In this document: positions 19,470-28,689 of the stretch, in pieces
Position numbering within the stretch: position 1 is the first letter of the stretch
How the letters are laid out: the number at the start of each line of letters is the position of its first letter
NCBI RefSeq assembly: GCF_011378905.1
Contig: NZ_WTPY01000018.1
Coordinates: forward strand, 1-64,000
Reading direction: 5' to 3'
Length of the DNA: 64,000 nucleotides
Source of the DNA: Paraglaciecola sp. 20A4
GTDB taxonomy: Bacteria; Pseudomonadota; Gammaproteobacteria; Enterobacterales; Alteromonadaceae
Program-made: the position numbers and the translations under genes
Notes under the pieces: generated by a model
Databases searched by the model: none
Told to the model about the DNA's origin: nothing
What the model saw: the letters and a program-made list of their open reading frames with translations, nothing else

Positions 19470-19803
19470 ATTGTTTGCAACCTAGTACAAAAATCAAAAT
19501 CGTAAAACCTGTTCGTTGTTGTGCAAAGTGAATGCGAGAGTTGATGATTGCCGACAACGTCTTAAGCCATCTGTATAAAAGGCAAAATACACCTTAACCA
19601 CCTCGTAAACAAATTACTCCCGCTGATGAACATGGATAAAATAACAGCAAGAATTTTGTCAAAACTAAGTATGAACAAAGCGTGACAGATACATCATCGA
19701 GAAACTGCGCGGTATTATCTAAGTAATCGAACTGATTAACAACTTGATATGCAAAAGTTTTGAGGATTTTATAACGAAGAGAAATATGAGAATTGAGCCT
19801 GAT
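19470..19803. other. Intergenic region rsxA to tRNA-Asn
   Basis: About 330 bp without a credible gene. It should contain the rsx operon promoter and the 3' end of the tRNA-Asn transcript. No strong hairpin terminator follows the tRNA, so the rsx genes could receive read-through. Confidence 0.4.
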
Positions 19804-19880
19804 TGGCTCCCCCTCCCCGATTCGAACGGGGGACCTGCGGATTAACAGTCCGTCGCTCTAACCAACTGAGCTAAGGGGGA
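19804..19880 (-). tRNA. tRNA-Asn (GTT), copy 2
   Basis: 77-nt tRNA with encoded CCA. Acceptor TCCCCCT pairs with AGGGGGA; D arm TTAGCTCAGTTGG, anticodon loop CTGTTAATC giving GTT, and T arm GTTCGAATC. Identical to the copy 170 nt upstream and probably in the same transcript. Confidence 0.97.
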
Positions 19881-19973
19881 ATCAAATATCAAACTTTATG
19901 CTTTACAGCATAAATAACGCTTCGAATCGAAAACTACCGAGCCTTGTTAACAATGCATATGCTTTGTAAACGT

Positions 19974-20050
19974 TGGCTCCCCCTCCCCGATTCGAACGGG
20001 GGACCTGCGGATTAACAGTCCGTCGCTCTAACCAACTGAGCTAAGGGGGA
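19974..20050 (-). tRNA. tRNA-Asn (GTT), copy 1
   Basis: Same 77-nt sequence as the neighbouring copy, including encoded CCA, with anticodon GTT. It is promoter-proximal in the pair. The 93-nt spacer between the two copies is not repeated, so the duplication is old or its flanks have diverged. Confidence 0.97.
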
Positions 20051-20134
20051 ATCGTTTAACGCTAGCTGAAGTAACTTTAGCAAAACATTGTCTTGTTAAG
20101 TTTGTGCCTTGTGAGGCCCTTTCAACGGGGGCGA

Positions 20135-20163
20135 ATATTAATGAGCATACCGTCCGGTGTCAA
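20135..20163 (-). promoter_or_regulatory. Strong sigma-70 promoter for the tRNA-Asn pair
   Basis: On the minus strand a perfect TTGACA, 17-bp spacer and TAATAT, followed by a GC-rich discriminator (TCGCCCCCG) as seen at stringently controlled stable-RNA promoters. It lies about 85 nt upstream of the first tRNA. Confidence 0.8.
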
Positions 20164-21102
20164 CACCGATTACAACTATTTTTAGCCTTTTTTCGGGATT
20201 ATTTCACAATTGATTTTTATTCGTACAATCCCTTGGCAAAATCGCTCAAGAGTTGTTCGTTTTGTTAAACCTAATAAGCGTTGACCTTAAAAAGGAACTC
20301 GTTCGCTCAATAGATTGAACGAATTAATCGGTGAGTACTGCCGAGATTTGACAATTAGCAGTATAAATTATCAATGTCAGAGAATTTGCTAAATAGGTAA
20401 GTGCAATAATGGGTTCCTATATAACTAATGGTTATTTAAATATTGTTGATCACTGTATATATAATCAGTGATTAATAAAAGTGTAACCTAGCGTATGACT
20501 ACAAGAGGTTAGTGATGACTTACCAAGTGATCAGGCATTCTTCATTCAAGTTCACGGATTTGTTGAGGCGGGGATAGTTATCCACTATATCTGTGGATAA
20601 CTATGTGCATGAATTCGCAATGCTTCTCGCAAGCCTAGTAGATTCGATGTCAATACGATTTAAGAAAAACTTTTGTTTTTCTATTTTTATCTATTTAAAT
20701 CATGGTGTTATACTACATATGGAGCTTTTGTAGGTTAGCTTGGATGATTTTCACCCAGCTTGTTTTTATCTTGTGTGTTGTTTTCATTAGCAAATTTAAT
20801 TTTATAAAAATAGTGCTTGAAATTACTAAATTTATGTCTACCGTTTTTGCCCGAAAAGTAACAGAAAAGTGATCAATCTCTCCGCAAAAGAGGAATGAGT
20901 ATGGGGACGTTGCTAATTTTTCGTCACTAATTGCATACATATTAATCTACCCATGTGCCGTTACCGTTAACTTGAATCTCAAAACAAATATTTTTTTATG
21001 AAAATCAATCTAAGTCTTGCACGTATTTTGAAACAGCTTTCCGTTAGTCTTATGTAGTTTGTTGGCTTACTATGGTCGGCTAGCTATTGAGGGAACCCAA
21101 GT
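20164..21102. other. Gene-free ~0.94 kb region
   Basis: AT-rich DNA between the tRNA-Asn promoter and the MATE gene. It contains an inverted repeat ATCACTG/CAGTGAT (20449-20472), a 20-codon open frame starting ATG at 20515 behind an AGAGG sequence, a DnaA-box palindrome, and an AT-rich hairpin AGAAAAAC-tttt-GTTTTTCT near 20663 followed by T-rich sequence. A 75-codon frame on the minus strand (20713-20940) looks spurious. No recognised gene or ncRNA could be assigned. Confidence 0.5.
20574..20604. repeat. Palindrome with two inverted DnaA boxes
   Basis: Perfect 12-bp arms ATAGTTATCCAC / GTGGATAACTAT around a 7-nt centre. It contains TTATCCACT and, inverted, TTATCCACA, the strong DnaA-box consensus. 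It is not at a typical oriC gene context (no dnaA, mnmG or dnaN nearby). Confidence 0.6.
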
Positions 21103-22464
21103 GTGAGTCAAAAATCTGCATCAACTGAGCGCCGCGACCTGTTAAACAGCCCCATCGGTAAAACCCTTAAAAGCATGACGCTTCCTATGCTGATAGGCAT
21201 GGTCATGATGATGTCTTTTGGATTAGTAGATACCTTTTTTATCGGCTTGTTGGGCACACAAGAGTTAGCGGCTATTAGTTTTACCTTTCCTGTTACTTTT
21301 ACCTTAATTAGTCTGCATATTGGTTTAGGGATTGGTACGTCAGCGGTAATTGCGCGTTTCCTTGGCAGCAATAGCCATGATCAAGCTAAAGAATCTGGTA
21401 CCGGTGCATTAATGTTGGCATTTGTATTGGCTGTCATACTAGCTTTGGTTGGCTTGTTAACGGTCGATCCCATTTTCATCTTACTTGGGGCAACAGATCA
21501 GCTACTCGTGCATATTCGTGAATATATGGTGGTCTGGTACGCCGCTGGTGTATTTTTGGCGATGCCGATGGTAGGTAATAGTATTTTACGTGCGTCAGGC
21601 GATACTAAAACCCCTAGCTACGTTATGGCAAGTGGGGGACTCATAAATGTAATCCTAGATCCTATCCTTATATTTGGCTGGGGGCCTATTCCAGCAATGG
21701 GAATGCAAGGGGCGGCTCTGGCCACACTTATTGCGTGGGCCTTAGGGCTTATATACATTTTGTATTTACTAGCCTACAAACGTCAACTTATCTTGCCTCG
21801 CCTATTAAACTTGAAAGAACTGCAGCGTACCATTGGCGGTATACTGAAGATCGGCTTACCCGCTGCAGGTGCAAATATGCTGACGCCTATAGCGGGGGGC
21901 ATTTTAACGGCCGTTGTTGCAGGTTATGGTCCCGGAGCTGTCGCAGCTTGGGGAGTGGGTGGCCGTTTAGAGTCGATTGCCAGTATCGTTATTTTAGCTT
22001 TGTCCATGTCGTTGCCACCTTTTATTAGTCAAAATTATGGGGCTAATAATTTATTGCGAGTGTCAAAAGCATATCAACTTTGCGTACGTTTCGTGGTGGT
22101 TTGGCAATTACTGGTATTTGCTGTTATTTATATGTTGTCTGGTGTGCTGGCGCGTTTATTCTCCACAGAGCCAGAGGTTATCAATCTTATTCAAGCCTAT
22201 TTGATGATCGTTCCTCTGGGCTATGGCGTACAAGGGATCGTAATTTTGACTAACTCATCATTTAACGCAATGCATTTGCCAATGTCTGCGCTACTGATGA
22301 GTATTTTACGGTTGTTTGTATTTTTTGTGCCCATATCCTATCTAGGTAGCTACCTATTTGATCTCAAAGGTATGTTTTTTGCGGGTATTGTGGCTAATGT
22401 GCTCACCGCTGCGGTGGCATATATCTGGTTTAGCCGGACAATTGCTAAACGCATCACCGAGTAA
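21103..22464 (+). CDS. MATE family efflux transporter
   Basis: 453-residue multidrug and toxin extrusion (MATE) antiporter with two repeats of six helices. The N-terminal half holds MTLPMLIGMVMMMSFGLVDTFF and GLGIGTSAVIARFLGS, and the second half begins ILKIGLPAAGANMLTP. It expels cationic compounds using H+ or Na+; the substrate is unknown. The start is GTG with GAGGGAA upstream; no in-frame ATG gives a better N-terminus. Followed 32 nt later by uvrB on the same strand, so cotranscription is possible without an obvious functional tie. Confidence 0.9.
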   Translation: MSQKSASTERRDLLNSPIGKTLKSMTLPMLIGMVMMMSFGLVDTFFIGLLGTQELAAISFTFPVTFTLISLHIGLGIGTSAVIARFLGSNSHDQAKESGTGALMLAFVLAVILALVGLLTVDPIFILLGATDQLLVHIREYMVVWYAAGVFLAMPMVGNSILRASGDTKTPSYVMASGGLINVILDPILIFGWGPIPAMGMQGAALATLIAWALGLIYILYLLAYKRQLILPRLLNLKELQRTIGGILKIGLPAAGANMLTPIAGGILTAVVAGYGPGAVAAWGVGGRLESIASIVILALSMSLPPFISQNYGANNLLRVSKAYQLCVRFVVVWQLLVFAVIYMLSGVLARLFSTEPEVINLIQAYLMIVPLGYGVQGIVILTNSSFNAMHLPMSALLMSILRLFVFFVPISYLGSYLFDLKGMFFAGIVANVLTAAVAYIWFSRTIAKRITE

Positions 22465-22496
22465 TTTCGTTTCTATTTTCAATAAAAGGGTAATCA

Positions 22497-24506
22497 ATGG
22501 CTCGTCCGTTTCAACTTACGTCTTCCTATTCACCGGCAGGGGATCAACCTAAAGCCATTAAGGCGCTAGTCGAGGGACTTGAGAGTGGCCTTGCTGCTCA
22601 AACCTTACTTGGGGTAACCGGGTCAGGTAAAACGTTCACAATGGCTAATATTATTAGCGAAGTTCAGAGACCCACCTTGATATTGGCCCATAACAAAACG
22701 TTGGCCGCACAATTATATGGTGAGATGAAGGAGTTCTTTCCTAATAATGCGGTAGAGTATTTCGTGTCATATTATGACTACTACCAACCTGAAGCCTACG
22801 TGCCATCCAGTGATACGTTTATCGAAAAAGATGCCTCGATTAATGCGCATATCGAGCAAATGCGTTTGTCGGCAACTAAATCGTTAATGGAACGTCGGGA
22901 TGTCATTATAGTTTCAAGTGTGTCAGCGATATACGGCCTAGGGGATCCTGATTCGTATATGAAAATGTTACTGCATTTTCGCCAAGGCGACATTATGAAC
23001 CAGCGTGATATCCTGCGTCGTTTAGCCGAAATTCAATATAGCCGTAATGATATTGCCTTTGAGCGAGGTACCTTTAGGGTACGGGGCGATGTGATCGATA
23101 TTTTTCCGGCGGATTCTGAACGTGAAGCGATACGCGTAGAGTTATTCGATGAAGAAGTTGAGCGTATCAGTATATTCGATCCATTAACTGGGGCCGTGGA
23201 AAAAACGGTGACTCGAGCGACTATCTTTCCAAAAACCCACTACGTGACGCCACGGGAAAAGATTGTCGATGCGATTGAACATATAAAAGTCGAACTGAAA
23301 GAACGAAAAGCGCAATTGTTGTCTGTTAATAAACTGGTTGAAGAGCAGCGACTCAGTCAGCGTTGCCAATTTGATATGGAAATGATGCAAGAGTTAGGAT
23401 ATTGCTCGGGTATCGAAAACTATTCCCGTTATTTATCGGGCAGAACACCTGGTGATCCGCCCCCGACGCTAATTGATTACTTTCCCTCGGATGGCTTACT
23501 GTTTATTGATGAGTCTCATGTAACGGTTTCACAAATTGGCGCTATGTATAAAGGCGATCGTTCGCGTAAAGAGACATTGGTCGAGTATGGTTTTAGACTG
23601 CCTTCCGCCCTTGATAATCGACCGTTGAAGTTTGAAGAATTTGAACAGATTGCCCCACAAACTATTTATGTATCTGCTACCCCAGGCAAGTATGAGTTGG
23701 CAAAAACGCCGGACGATATCGTTGAACAGGTTGTTCGCCCAACAGGCTTGATTGATCCGGAAATTGAAATCCGTCCTGTTGGTACCCAAGTGGATGACTT
23801 ACTGTCTGAAATTGGCAAATGTGTTGCACTTAATGAAAGGGTATTGGTTACAACGTTAACCAAGCGTATGTCCGAAGATTTAAGCGAATATTTAGATGAA
23901 CATAATGTTAAAGCGCGCTATCTGCACTCGGATATCGATACTGTTGAACGTATTGAAATTATTCGAGATCTGCGCTTAGGTAAATTCGATGTCTTGGTGG
24001 GTATTAACTTACTCAGAGAAGGCTTGGATATGCCAGAGGTTTCTCTTGTAGCGATTCTCGATGCTGATAAAGAGGGTTTCTTACGCTCTGATCGTTCGTT
24101 GATTCAAACTATGGGGCGTGCAGCGCGGCATATTAATGGTCGTGCAATTCTATATGCCGATCGTATTACTGGGTCAATGCAGCGGGCTATTGATGAAACA
24201 GATAGACGACGCGAAAAACAGCGAGAACATAATAAAGAGCATAATATTGTACCGACTCAATTGAACAAGCCAATTACCGATATTATGGATGTAGGTGAAG
24301 GCGGTGGGCAAGGTAAGGTTCTGTTACGCAAAGTCGCAGAGTCCGGTAAGAAGTACAACGGCTTAAGTGTACCGGAGTTGATGAAAAATATTGCCGAGCT
24401 TGAAAAGCAAATGTTTCAGTTAGCGAAAGATTTGGAATTTGAACAAGCTGCATCGATGCGAGATGAAGTGGAGATACTGCGTAAAAAGTTGGTGGAAATA
24501 TCTTGA
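22497..24506 (+). CDS. uvrB: Excinuclease ABC subunit B
   Basis: UvrB, the damage-verifying helicase-like core of nucleotide excision repair. 669 residues. Walker A is GVTGSGKT near residue 40. The damage-probing beta-hairpin follows as [15 protein letters not shown]. Later helicase motifs include [15 protein letters not shown] and [17 protein letters not shown]. The C-terminal UVR domain ([19 protein letters not shown]) binds UvrC. ATG start; no SOS box was identified in the short gap after the MATE gene. Confidence 0.98.
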   Translation: MARPFQLTSSYSPAGDQPKAIKALVEGLESGLAAQTLLGVTGSGKTFTMANIISEVQRPTLILAHNKTLAAQLYGEMKEFFPNNAVEYFVSYYDYYQPEAYVPSSDTFIEKDASINAHIEQMRLSATKSLMERRDVIIVSSVSAIYGLGDPDSYMKMLLHFRQGDIMNQRDILRRLAEIQYSRNDIAFERGTFRVRGDVIDIFPADSEREAIRVELFDEEVERISIFDPLTGAVEKTVTRATIFPKTHYVTPREKIVDAIEHIKVELKERKAQLLSVNKLVEEQRLSQRCQFDMEMMQELGYCSGIENYSRYLSGRTPGDPPPTLIDYFPSDGLLFIDESHVTVSQIGAMYKGDRSRKETLVEYGFRLPSALDNRPLKFEEFEQIAPQTIYVSATPGKYELAKTPDDIVEQVVRPTGLIDPEIEIRPVGTQVDDLLSEIGKCVALNERVLVTTLTKRMSEDLSEYLDEHNVKARYLHSDIDTVERIEIIRDLRLGKFDVLVGINLLREGLDMPEVSLVAILDADKEGFLRSDRSLIQTMGRAARHINGRAILYADRITGSMQRAIDETDRRREKQREHNKEHNIVPTQLNKPITDIMDVGEGGGQGKVLLRKVAESGKKYNGLSVPELMKNIAELEKQMFQLAKDLEFEQAASMRDEVEILRKKLVEIS

Positions 24507-24562
24507 TAGCTGCTTTACCGCTAGATTGATGGCAATAAGCAATCAACTATTTTGCATAAATA

Positions 24563-24617
24563 ATACCAATTCCAGTAAATAATTAGCCACTGAGCAATTA
24601 TTTATTGGAATTGGTAT
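24563..24617. repeat. 22-bp inverted repeat (REP/MITE-like)
   Basis: ATACCAATTCCAGTAAATAATT faces its reverse complement with one mismatched position, around an 11-nt centre. It lies between uvrB and the LysR gene. Short palindromes beginning TACCAATTCC are familiar as dispersed elements in marine gammaproteobacteria; copy number in this genome cannot be seen here. It could also terminate uvrB transcription, though it lacks a T run. Confidence 0.7.
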
Positions 24618-24765
24618 AAATGCCCGTTTGGCGACGTTAATCTATCTTTAATGACTTCTCGTGTTGGTTAGCGTCTTTTTTAGCGATATTTACATTGTAA
24701 TCACATTTGGCCTTGCCTATTATATGCTTAAGTATCAATAACTATACCTAAAAGCGGTGCTAATC

Positions 24766-25686
24766 ATGATCAATCGTCTGCAAGAATCAGATATCAAACT
24801 TCTTCGCGTTTTCTACGCTGTTGCATCTTGTAATGGTTTCACCGCTGCTGAATCTGTGTTGCGTATGCAGCGCCCTAATATTAGTGCCGCCATTAAAAAG
24901 TTGGAAGACCGATTGGACTTGGTGTTATGTCATCGAGGGCGAGGGGGTTTCCAAATGAGTAAGGAAGGCGAAGTGGTGTTTCAAGAAACCAAGCGGATCT
25001 TTAACTCATTTGATAATTTTGTATTCAACCTCAAAAGCTTACACGACGACTATTCAGGGAACATTACCCTTGTGATGATGGCTGGTTTGCCGCTTAACTA
25101 TCACCTTGCTGTGAGCAAGGCGGTGAAAAGTACGATGAATAAATTTAACGATATTCACGTCAATATTCAAACCCGTTTGTATAATGAAGTCGAACACGTA
25201 GCCTTATCAGGAGAGTGTCATTTGGTATTATCTACTTATGATATGGTGAAACCAGAATCTGTCACGTTTCACCCCATCAATGTAAAGTGCCGAGGACGTC
25301 TATATTGTTCACCCACCCACGCGTTGGCTAAGTATGCTGATGGCATCCCAGATAATATACGTATTGACGATTACCCTGCGATCGGTATCTCAGGTTTATC
25401 TTCGAGTAACTATATAGATGGCGAACGTAGGCTATCAATCCAAACGTTTTCAGATTCATATGACGGTTGTTTGTCGGCGATTATGACCGGTGAATATCTG
25501 GGGTTATTGCCTGATTATATGGTTGAGCATCAAGCTAAAGATTTAGGTTTAGTTAGCATAAAAAATCGCCAATTCGAATTCAGCCATGAATTATTTGTAA
25601 TGAATGGCAAAAACACCCGCTTAAATCCTGTATTACGCCATCTTATTAAAGAGGTCGCTTACTTTGTTCAACAAACTGAAAAGTAG
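24766..25686 (+). CDS. LysR family transcriptional regulator
   Basis: 306-residue LysR-type regulator. The N-terminal winged helix-turn-helix spans about residues 8-68 (DIKLLRVFYAVASCNGFTAA, then RPNISAAIKKLEDRL), followed by a periplasmic-binding-like effector domain. The ATG at 24766 is preferred over a GTG three codons upstream because the protein then starts MINRLQESDIKLL; neither has a strong ribosome site. Target genes are unknown: uvrB and queC flank it, and LysR regulators often act on divergent genes, but none is divergent here. Confidence 0.88.
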   Translation: MINRLQESDIKLLRVFYAVASCNGFTAAESVLRMQRPNISAAIKKLEDRLDLVLCHRGRGGFQMSKEGEVVFQETKRIFNSFDNFVFNLKSLHDDYSGNITLVMMAGLPLNYHLAVSKAVKSTMNKFNDIHVNIQTRLYNEVEHVALSGECHLVLSTYDMVKPESVTFHPINVKCRGRLYCSPTHALAKYADGIPDNIRIDDYPAIGISGLSSSNYIDGERRLSIQTFSDSYDGCLSAIMTGEYLGLLPDYMVEHQAKDLGLVSIKNRQFEFSHELFVMNGKNTRLNPVLRHLIKEVAYFVQQTEK

Positions 25687-25768
25687 TCCTTCATCAGGTA
25701 GGGCATTAACCAGATTAGCTACAAATTAGGTTTTAACAAATGCGAGAGTAATGGCGCATGATCAGTCT

Positions 25769-25794
25769 CCTCACTTGCAGGTATTCAAGTGAGG
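25769..25794. terminator. Hairpin between the LysR gene and queC
   Basis: Perfect 9-bp stem CCTCACTTG / CAAGTGAGG with an 8-nt loop between converging genes. No T tract on either strand, so it may be a barrier or a weak terminator. Confidence 0.4.
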
Positions 25795-25816
25795 GCCTAT
25801 TCATGTCACTACAAGA

Positions 25817-26473
25817 CTATTCGTAGCTGAGCGGATCTTGCGTGTTATTTTGCTCAAATGCCTCTAATCTCTCTTGGCAAGCTCCGCATTTTCCACACGC
25901 TTTTTCACGGCCGTTGTAACAGGTCCACGTTAAGTTGTAATCTAGTCCCATATTCAGTCCAGCGGTTAAAATATCGATTTTACTTTGGTATAAAAACGGT
26001 GAGATTATTTCAACCTTTTCGTAATTGGCGATCGCGCATACATCATTCATACGTTCAACGAATTCTGGACGACAGTCAGGGTAAATAGCATGATCGCCTG
26101 AATGGGCACCGTAAAACACCTTAGTGGCGTCTAAAGACACGGCATAACCCACTGCCATCGACAGCAAAATCATATTGCGGTTGGGAACCACAGTCTGCTT
26201 CATACTTTCTTCTGCGTAATGCCCTTCAGGAATGTCGATATCTGACGTTAATGACGAACCACCTATTAACTCATTTATCGCCGAGATATCGATAATTTTA
26301 TGAGATACTCCTAAGTTCTGACAGGCGCGACTCGCGTAATCCAGTTCTTTACTGTGGCGTTGACCGTAATCAAAGGACAAGGCATATACTTCGTATCCAT
26401 CATTAACTGCCATGTTTAGAACGGTGAAGGAGTCCATACCACCAGAAAAAATTACTACCACCTTTTGTACCAT
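25817..26473 (-). CDS. queC: 7-cyano-7-deazaguanine synthase QueC
   Basis: QueC converts 7-carboxy-7-deazaguanine to preQ0 in queuosine biosynthesis, using ATP and ammonia. 218 residues. The PP-loop motif is [14 protein letters not shown] at the N-terminus, and four zinc-binding Cys occur near the C-terminus in [19 protein letters not shown]. Divergent from queE across 99 bp, so both steps of the pathway are probably regulated from one intergenic region. I found no preQ1 riboswitch in it. Confidence 0.97.
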   Translation of the reverse strand: MVQKVVVIFSGGMDSFTVLNMAVNDGYEVYALSFDYGQRHSKELDYASRACQNLGVSHKIIDISAINELIGGSSLTSDIDIPEGHYAEESMKQTVVPNRNMILLSMAVGYAVSLDATKVFYGAHSGDHAIYPDCRPEFVERMNDVCAIANYEKVEIISPFLYQSKIDILTAGLNMGLDYNLTWTCYNGREKACGKCGACQERLEAFEQNNTQDPLSYE

Positions 26474-26572
26474 TTGTTCAGCTTCTCTATAATCGACAGT
26501 TTCTAGATGCTAATGTTAAGCCATTCGGTCGGAAAATCCCAGATAACCCTTAGTTAAACCATAGGAAAGCTG

Positions 26573-27253
26573 TTGAATACATACAAGATTAACGAGGTTT
26601 TTGAATCTCTTCAGGGGGAGGGCGCCCATACAGGTGTACCGTCTATCTTTATTCGCTTGCAAGGTTGCCCTGTTGGCTGCCCTTGGTGTGATACGAAACA
26701 CACATGGGCAGTCAATGAAGATCTCAAAGTTGACGTAACTGACGTCATGGCGCAAAACGAAGATACCGAGCAGTGGTTTGCGCATACGCCTGAACAATTA
26801 TTAGCGTTATTTAAAACTCATGGGTATACCGCTAATAATATTATTTTGACTGGAGGAGAGCCCTGTATGTATGACTTGACGGCACTTTCAACGGTCTTAT
26901 TGGAAAATGGTTACAGTGTTCAGGTCGAAACCAGCGGTACCTATGAAATTTTGACCCATAAAGATACTTGGATAACGGTCTCACCGAAAGTTAATATGCC
27001 GGGTAAGCGCGATGTGTTAAAAAGTGCATTGCTAAGGGCAAATGAAATTAAGCATCCCGTGGCCATGCAGAAGCATATTGAGGAATTGGATGAGGTGCTT
27101 TTGCTACTGGAGGGAACTGAGACTCCTAAACCATTGATTTATCTTCAACCAATCAGTATGCAAAAACGAGCAACGGAATTGTGCATTAAAACCTGTATAG
27201 CCAGAAATTGGCGATTATCTTTACAAACACACAAATTTCTTGGAATCGAATAA
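26573..27253 (+). CDS. queE: 7-carboxy-7-deazaguanine synthase QueE
   Basis: Radical SAM enzyme forming 7-carboxy-7-deazaguanine from 6-carboxytetrahydropterin, directly before QueC. 226 residues. The cluster motif is C-x3-C-x2-C in GCPVGCPWCDTKHTW, with the SAM-binding GGEP in ILTGGEPCMYD. The start is TTG: AGGA lies 8 nt upstream and the protein begins MNTYKINEVFESLQGEG, aligning with E. coli MQYPINEMFQTLQGEG; no ATG or GTG fits. Followed closely by a small NTF2-like gene. Confidence 0.96.
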   Translation: MNTYKINEVFESLQGEGAHTGVPSIFIRLQGCPVGCPWCDTKHTWAVNEDLKVDVTDVMAQNEDTEQWFAHTPEQLLALFKTHGYTANNIILTGGEPCMYDLTALSTVLLENGYSVQVETSGTYEILTHKDTWITVSPKVNMPGKRDVLKSALLRANEIKHPVAMQKHIEELDEVLLLLEGTETPKPLIYLQPISMQKRATELCIKTCIARNWRLSLQTHKFLGIE

Positions 27254-27264
27254 TTAGGGCTTTT

Positions 27265-27699
27265 ATGCAACGAGACGCGATGAAATTTTTAATGGATTAT
27301 GCCCATGCGCTTGATCGGCATGATGTTGAGCGTTTAATTAACTTCTGTCTATTGCCGACGGTTGTGATAAATGATCACGATAAATATGTCTTTATGCAGG
27401 GAGATGAATTAGCAAAATCATGCCACGTCATGCTTAAGCGTTTGCGCGCAGCAAATATAGTCAGGCATTTGCCTAATTTAACCCAGGCAATACGCTTGTC
27501 TGACACACTGCATTTTCTTAAAATGCGTTGGCAATTATTAGATGCTGATGATCAAGTCGTTTCAGTCTGTGCGACTTCTTATACTTTGCAAGAGGTTGCT
27601 GATGGTAGCTTAAAAATCATTGTGGCCGTAGTGGATGACGATCAAGAATCGATATTTCAATTTTTCTCTAGTAATCATGAGCGAGATAGCATTGGTTAA
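27265..27699 (+). CDS. Small NTF2-like (SnoaL-type) protein, function unknown
   Basis: 144 residues with the look of an NTF2/SnoaL alpha-beta cone fold: DYAHALDRHDVERLINFC at the start, then beta-rich segments ending KIIVAVVDDDQES. No catalytic residues can be named. The open frame extends back into queE, but the ATG at 27265 has AGGG 7 nt upstream and avoids overlap. Its end overlaps the next gene by 23 nt, so those two are probably translated together. I do not recognise a characterised homologue. Confidence 0.6.
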   Translation: MQRDAMKFLMDYAHALDRHDVERLINFCLLPTVVINDHDKYVFMQGDELAKSCHVMLKRLRAANIVRHLPNLTQAIRLSDTLHFLKMRWQLLDADDQVVSVCATSYTLQEVADGSLKIIVAVVDDDQESIFQFFSSNHERDSIG

Positions 27700-28558
27700 A
27701 TTAATATTTGGGCTTGCCTTGTTGGTCACGTTTACCGGACAGGCAGCCACGTGGCGACTGACCTATCCTAGGGCAATGTCTGAATCGGATCAGCGGTCTA
27801 TTTATCCGGTGAAATTATTGGCGCTAGCGCTTGAAAAAACGGGTGTACGGTACTCACTTAAACCATCTGAGCGCATTATGTTGCAAAATAAAGCACTCAA
27901 ACGTTTGATGGACAGCCGCGATGTAAATGTGGTGTGGAGCGTTACGGATAAACAGCGGGAGCAACAGTTGCTGCCCATACGTATTCCTATATACAAAGGC
28001 TTAATTGGTTGGCGTTTACTGTTGATCAGAGATGATATGCCCGCGCGTTTTAAATACGTACAAAAGCTCGAGCATTTAATAAAACTTATTCCCATTCAAG
28101 GGCGTGATTGGCCCGATACCAAAATCCTACAAGCCAATGGATTCAATGTTACTGTAGATAATGCATATGGTAATCTTTTTAATTTACTCCGCCGAGCCCA
28201 GGGAGATTTTTTCCCTCGGTCGGTAGTTGAAGTATGGGATGAGATTGACAACCCAGCTTACAATACTGATTTAATGGTCGAGCAGGAGATAGCCATTCGT
28301 TACCCTGAAGCTATGTATTTCTTTGTGAATAAGAAGAGTCGCCCATTGGCGAGTTTAATTGAGAAAGGATTAGAAATAGCCATCGCAGACGGTTCGTTCG
28401 AGCAACTTTTTGTGCAAACATTCCAGGGCAAGTTAGACCGAGCCAATATGCCTAATCGTCACATATTCGAGCTGGAAAATAGTTTTTTACCGACCGCTAC
28501 ACCGCGTGAACGTAAAGAATTATGGTATGACCCTGACGTGTTGAAACTGGATCAGTAA
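27677..28558 (+). CDS. Periplasmic solute-binding-like protein (SBP_bac_3 type)
   Basis: 293 residues. N-terminal signal peptide (LVKLIFGLALLVTFTGQAA) followed by a type II periplasmic-binding fold resembling extracellular solute-binding family 3, but without an adjacent transporter. Features include WRLTYPRAMSESDQRSIYP, LIPIQGRDWPDTKILQANGF and IRYPEAMYFFVNKKSRPL. Such orphan proteins are common in Alteromonadales and may act as sensors or scavenging proteins. The ATG at 27677 is chosen because it directly precedes the signal peptide. Function unknown; coupling with the preceding NTF2-like gene is the only clue. Confidence 0.75.
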   Translation: MSEIALVKLIFGLALLVTFTGQAATWRLTYPRAMSESDQRSIYPVKLLALALEKTGVRYSLKPSERIMLQNKALKRLMDSRDVNVVWSVTDKQREQQLLPIRIPIYKGLIGWRLLLIRDDMPARFKYVQKLEHLIKLIPIQGRDWPDTKILQANGFNVTVDNAYGNLFNLLRRAQGDFFPRSVVEVWDEIDNPAYNTDLMVEQEIAIRYPEAMYFFVNKKSRPLASLIEKGLEIAIADGSFEQLFVQTFQGKLDRANMPNRHIFELENSFLPTATPRERKELWYDPDVLKLDQ

Positions 28559-28610
28559 TAATAGCCCAGATAGAAACTGTAAAATAAGTTAACCCTATAT
28601 TAATGTACTT

Positions 28611-28650
28611 AAAAAAGGGCCTTCTCACATTCAAGCGAGAAGGCCCTTTT
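28611..28650. terminator. Bidirectional terminator
   Basis: Long perfect stem AAAAGGGCCTTCTC / GAGAAGGCCCTTTT with A and T flanks, between the solute-binding-like gene and converging acuI. Confidence 0.92.
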
Positions 28651-28689
28651 AGTCTTTACCTAACTATGTATACCGATAGATATTACATC

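Noticed and set aside
20154-20167. Palindrome CGGTGT-ca-ACACCG as a terminator
   Set aside because: No T tract and it coincides with the -35 region of the tRNA-Asn promoter, so an operator or chance is more likely.
20713-20940. 75-codon open frame on the minus strand in the gene-free region
   Set aside because: No ribosome site of note, no family features, AT-driven composition and a neighbourhood without a partner gene.
20051-21102. Chromosomal origin of replication
   Set aside because: Only two DnaA boxes are visible and the flanking genes (tRNA-Asn, MATE) are not the usual oriC neighbours.
26474-26572. preQ1 riboswitch between queC and queE
   Set aside because: I searched for the CCC loop and A-rich tail pattern of preQ1-I and found no convincing match.
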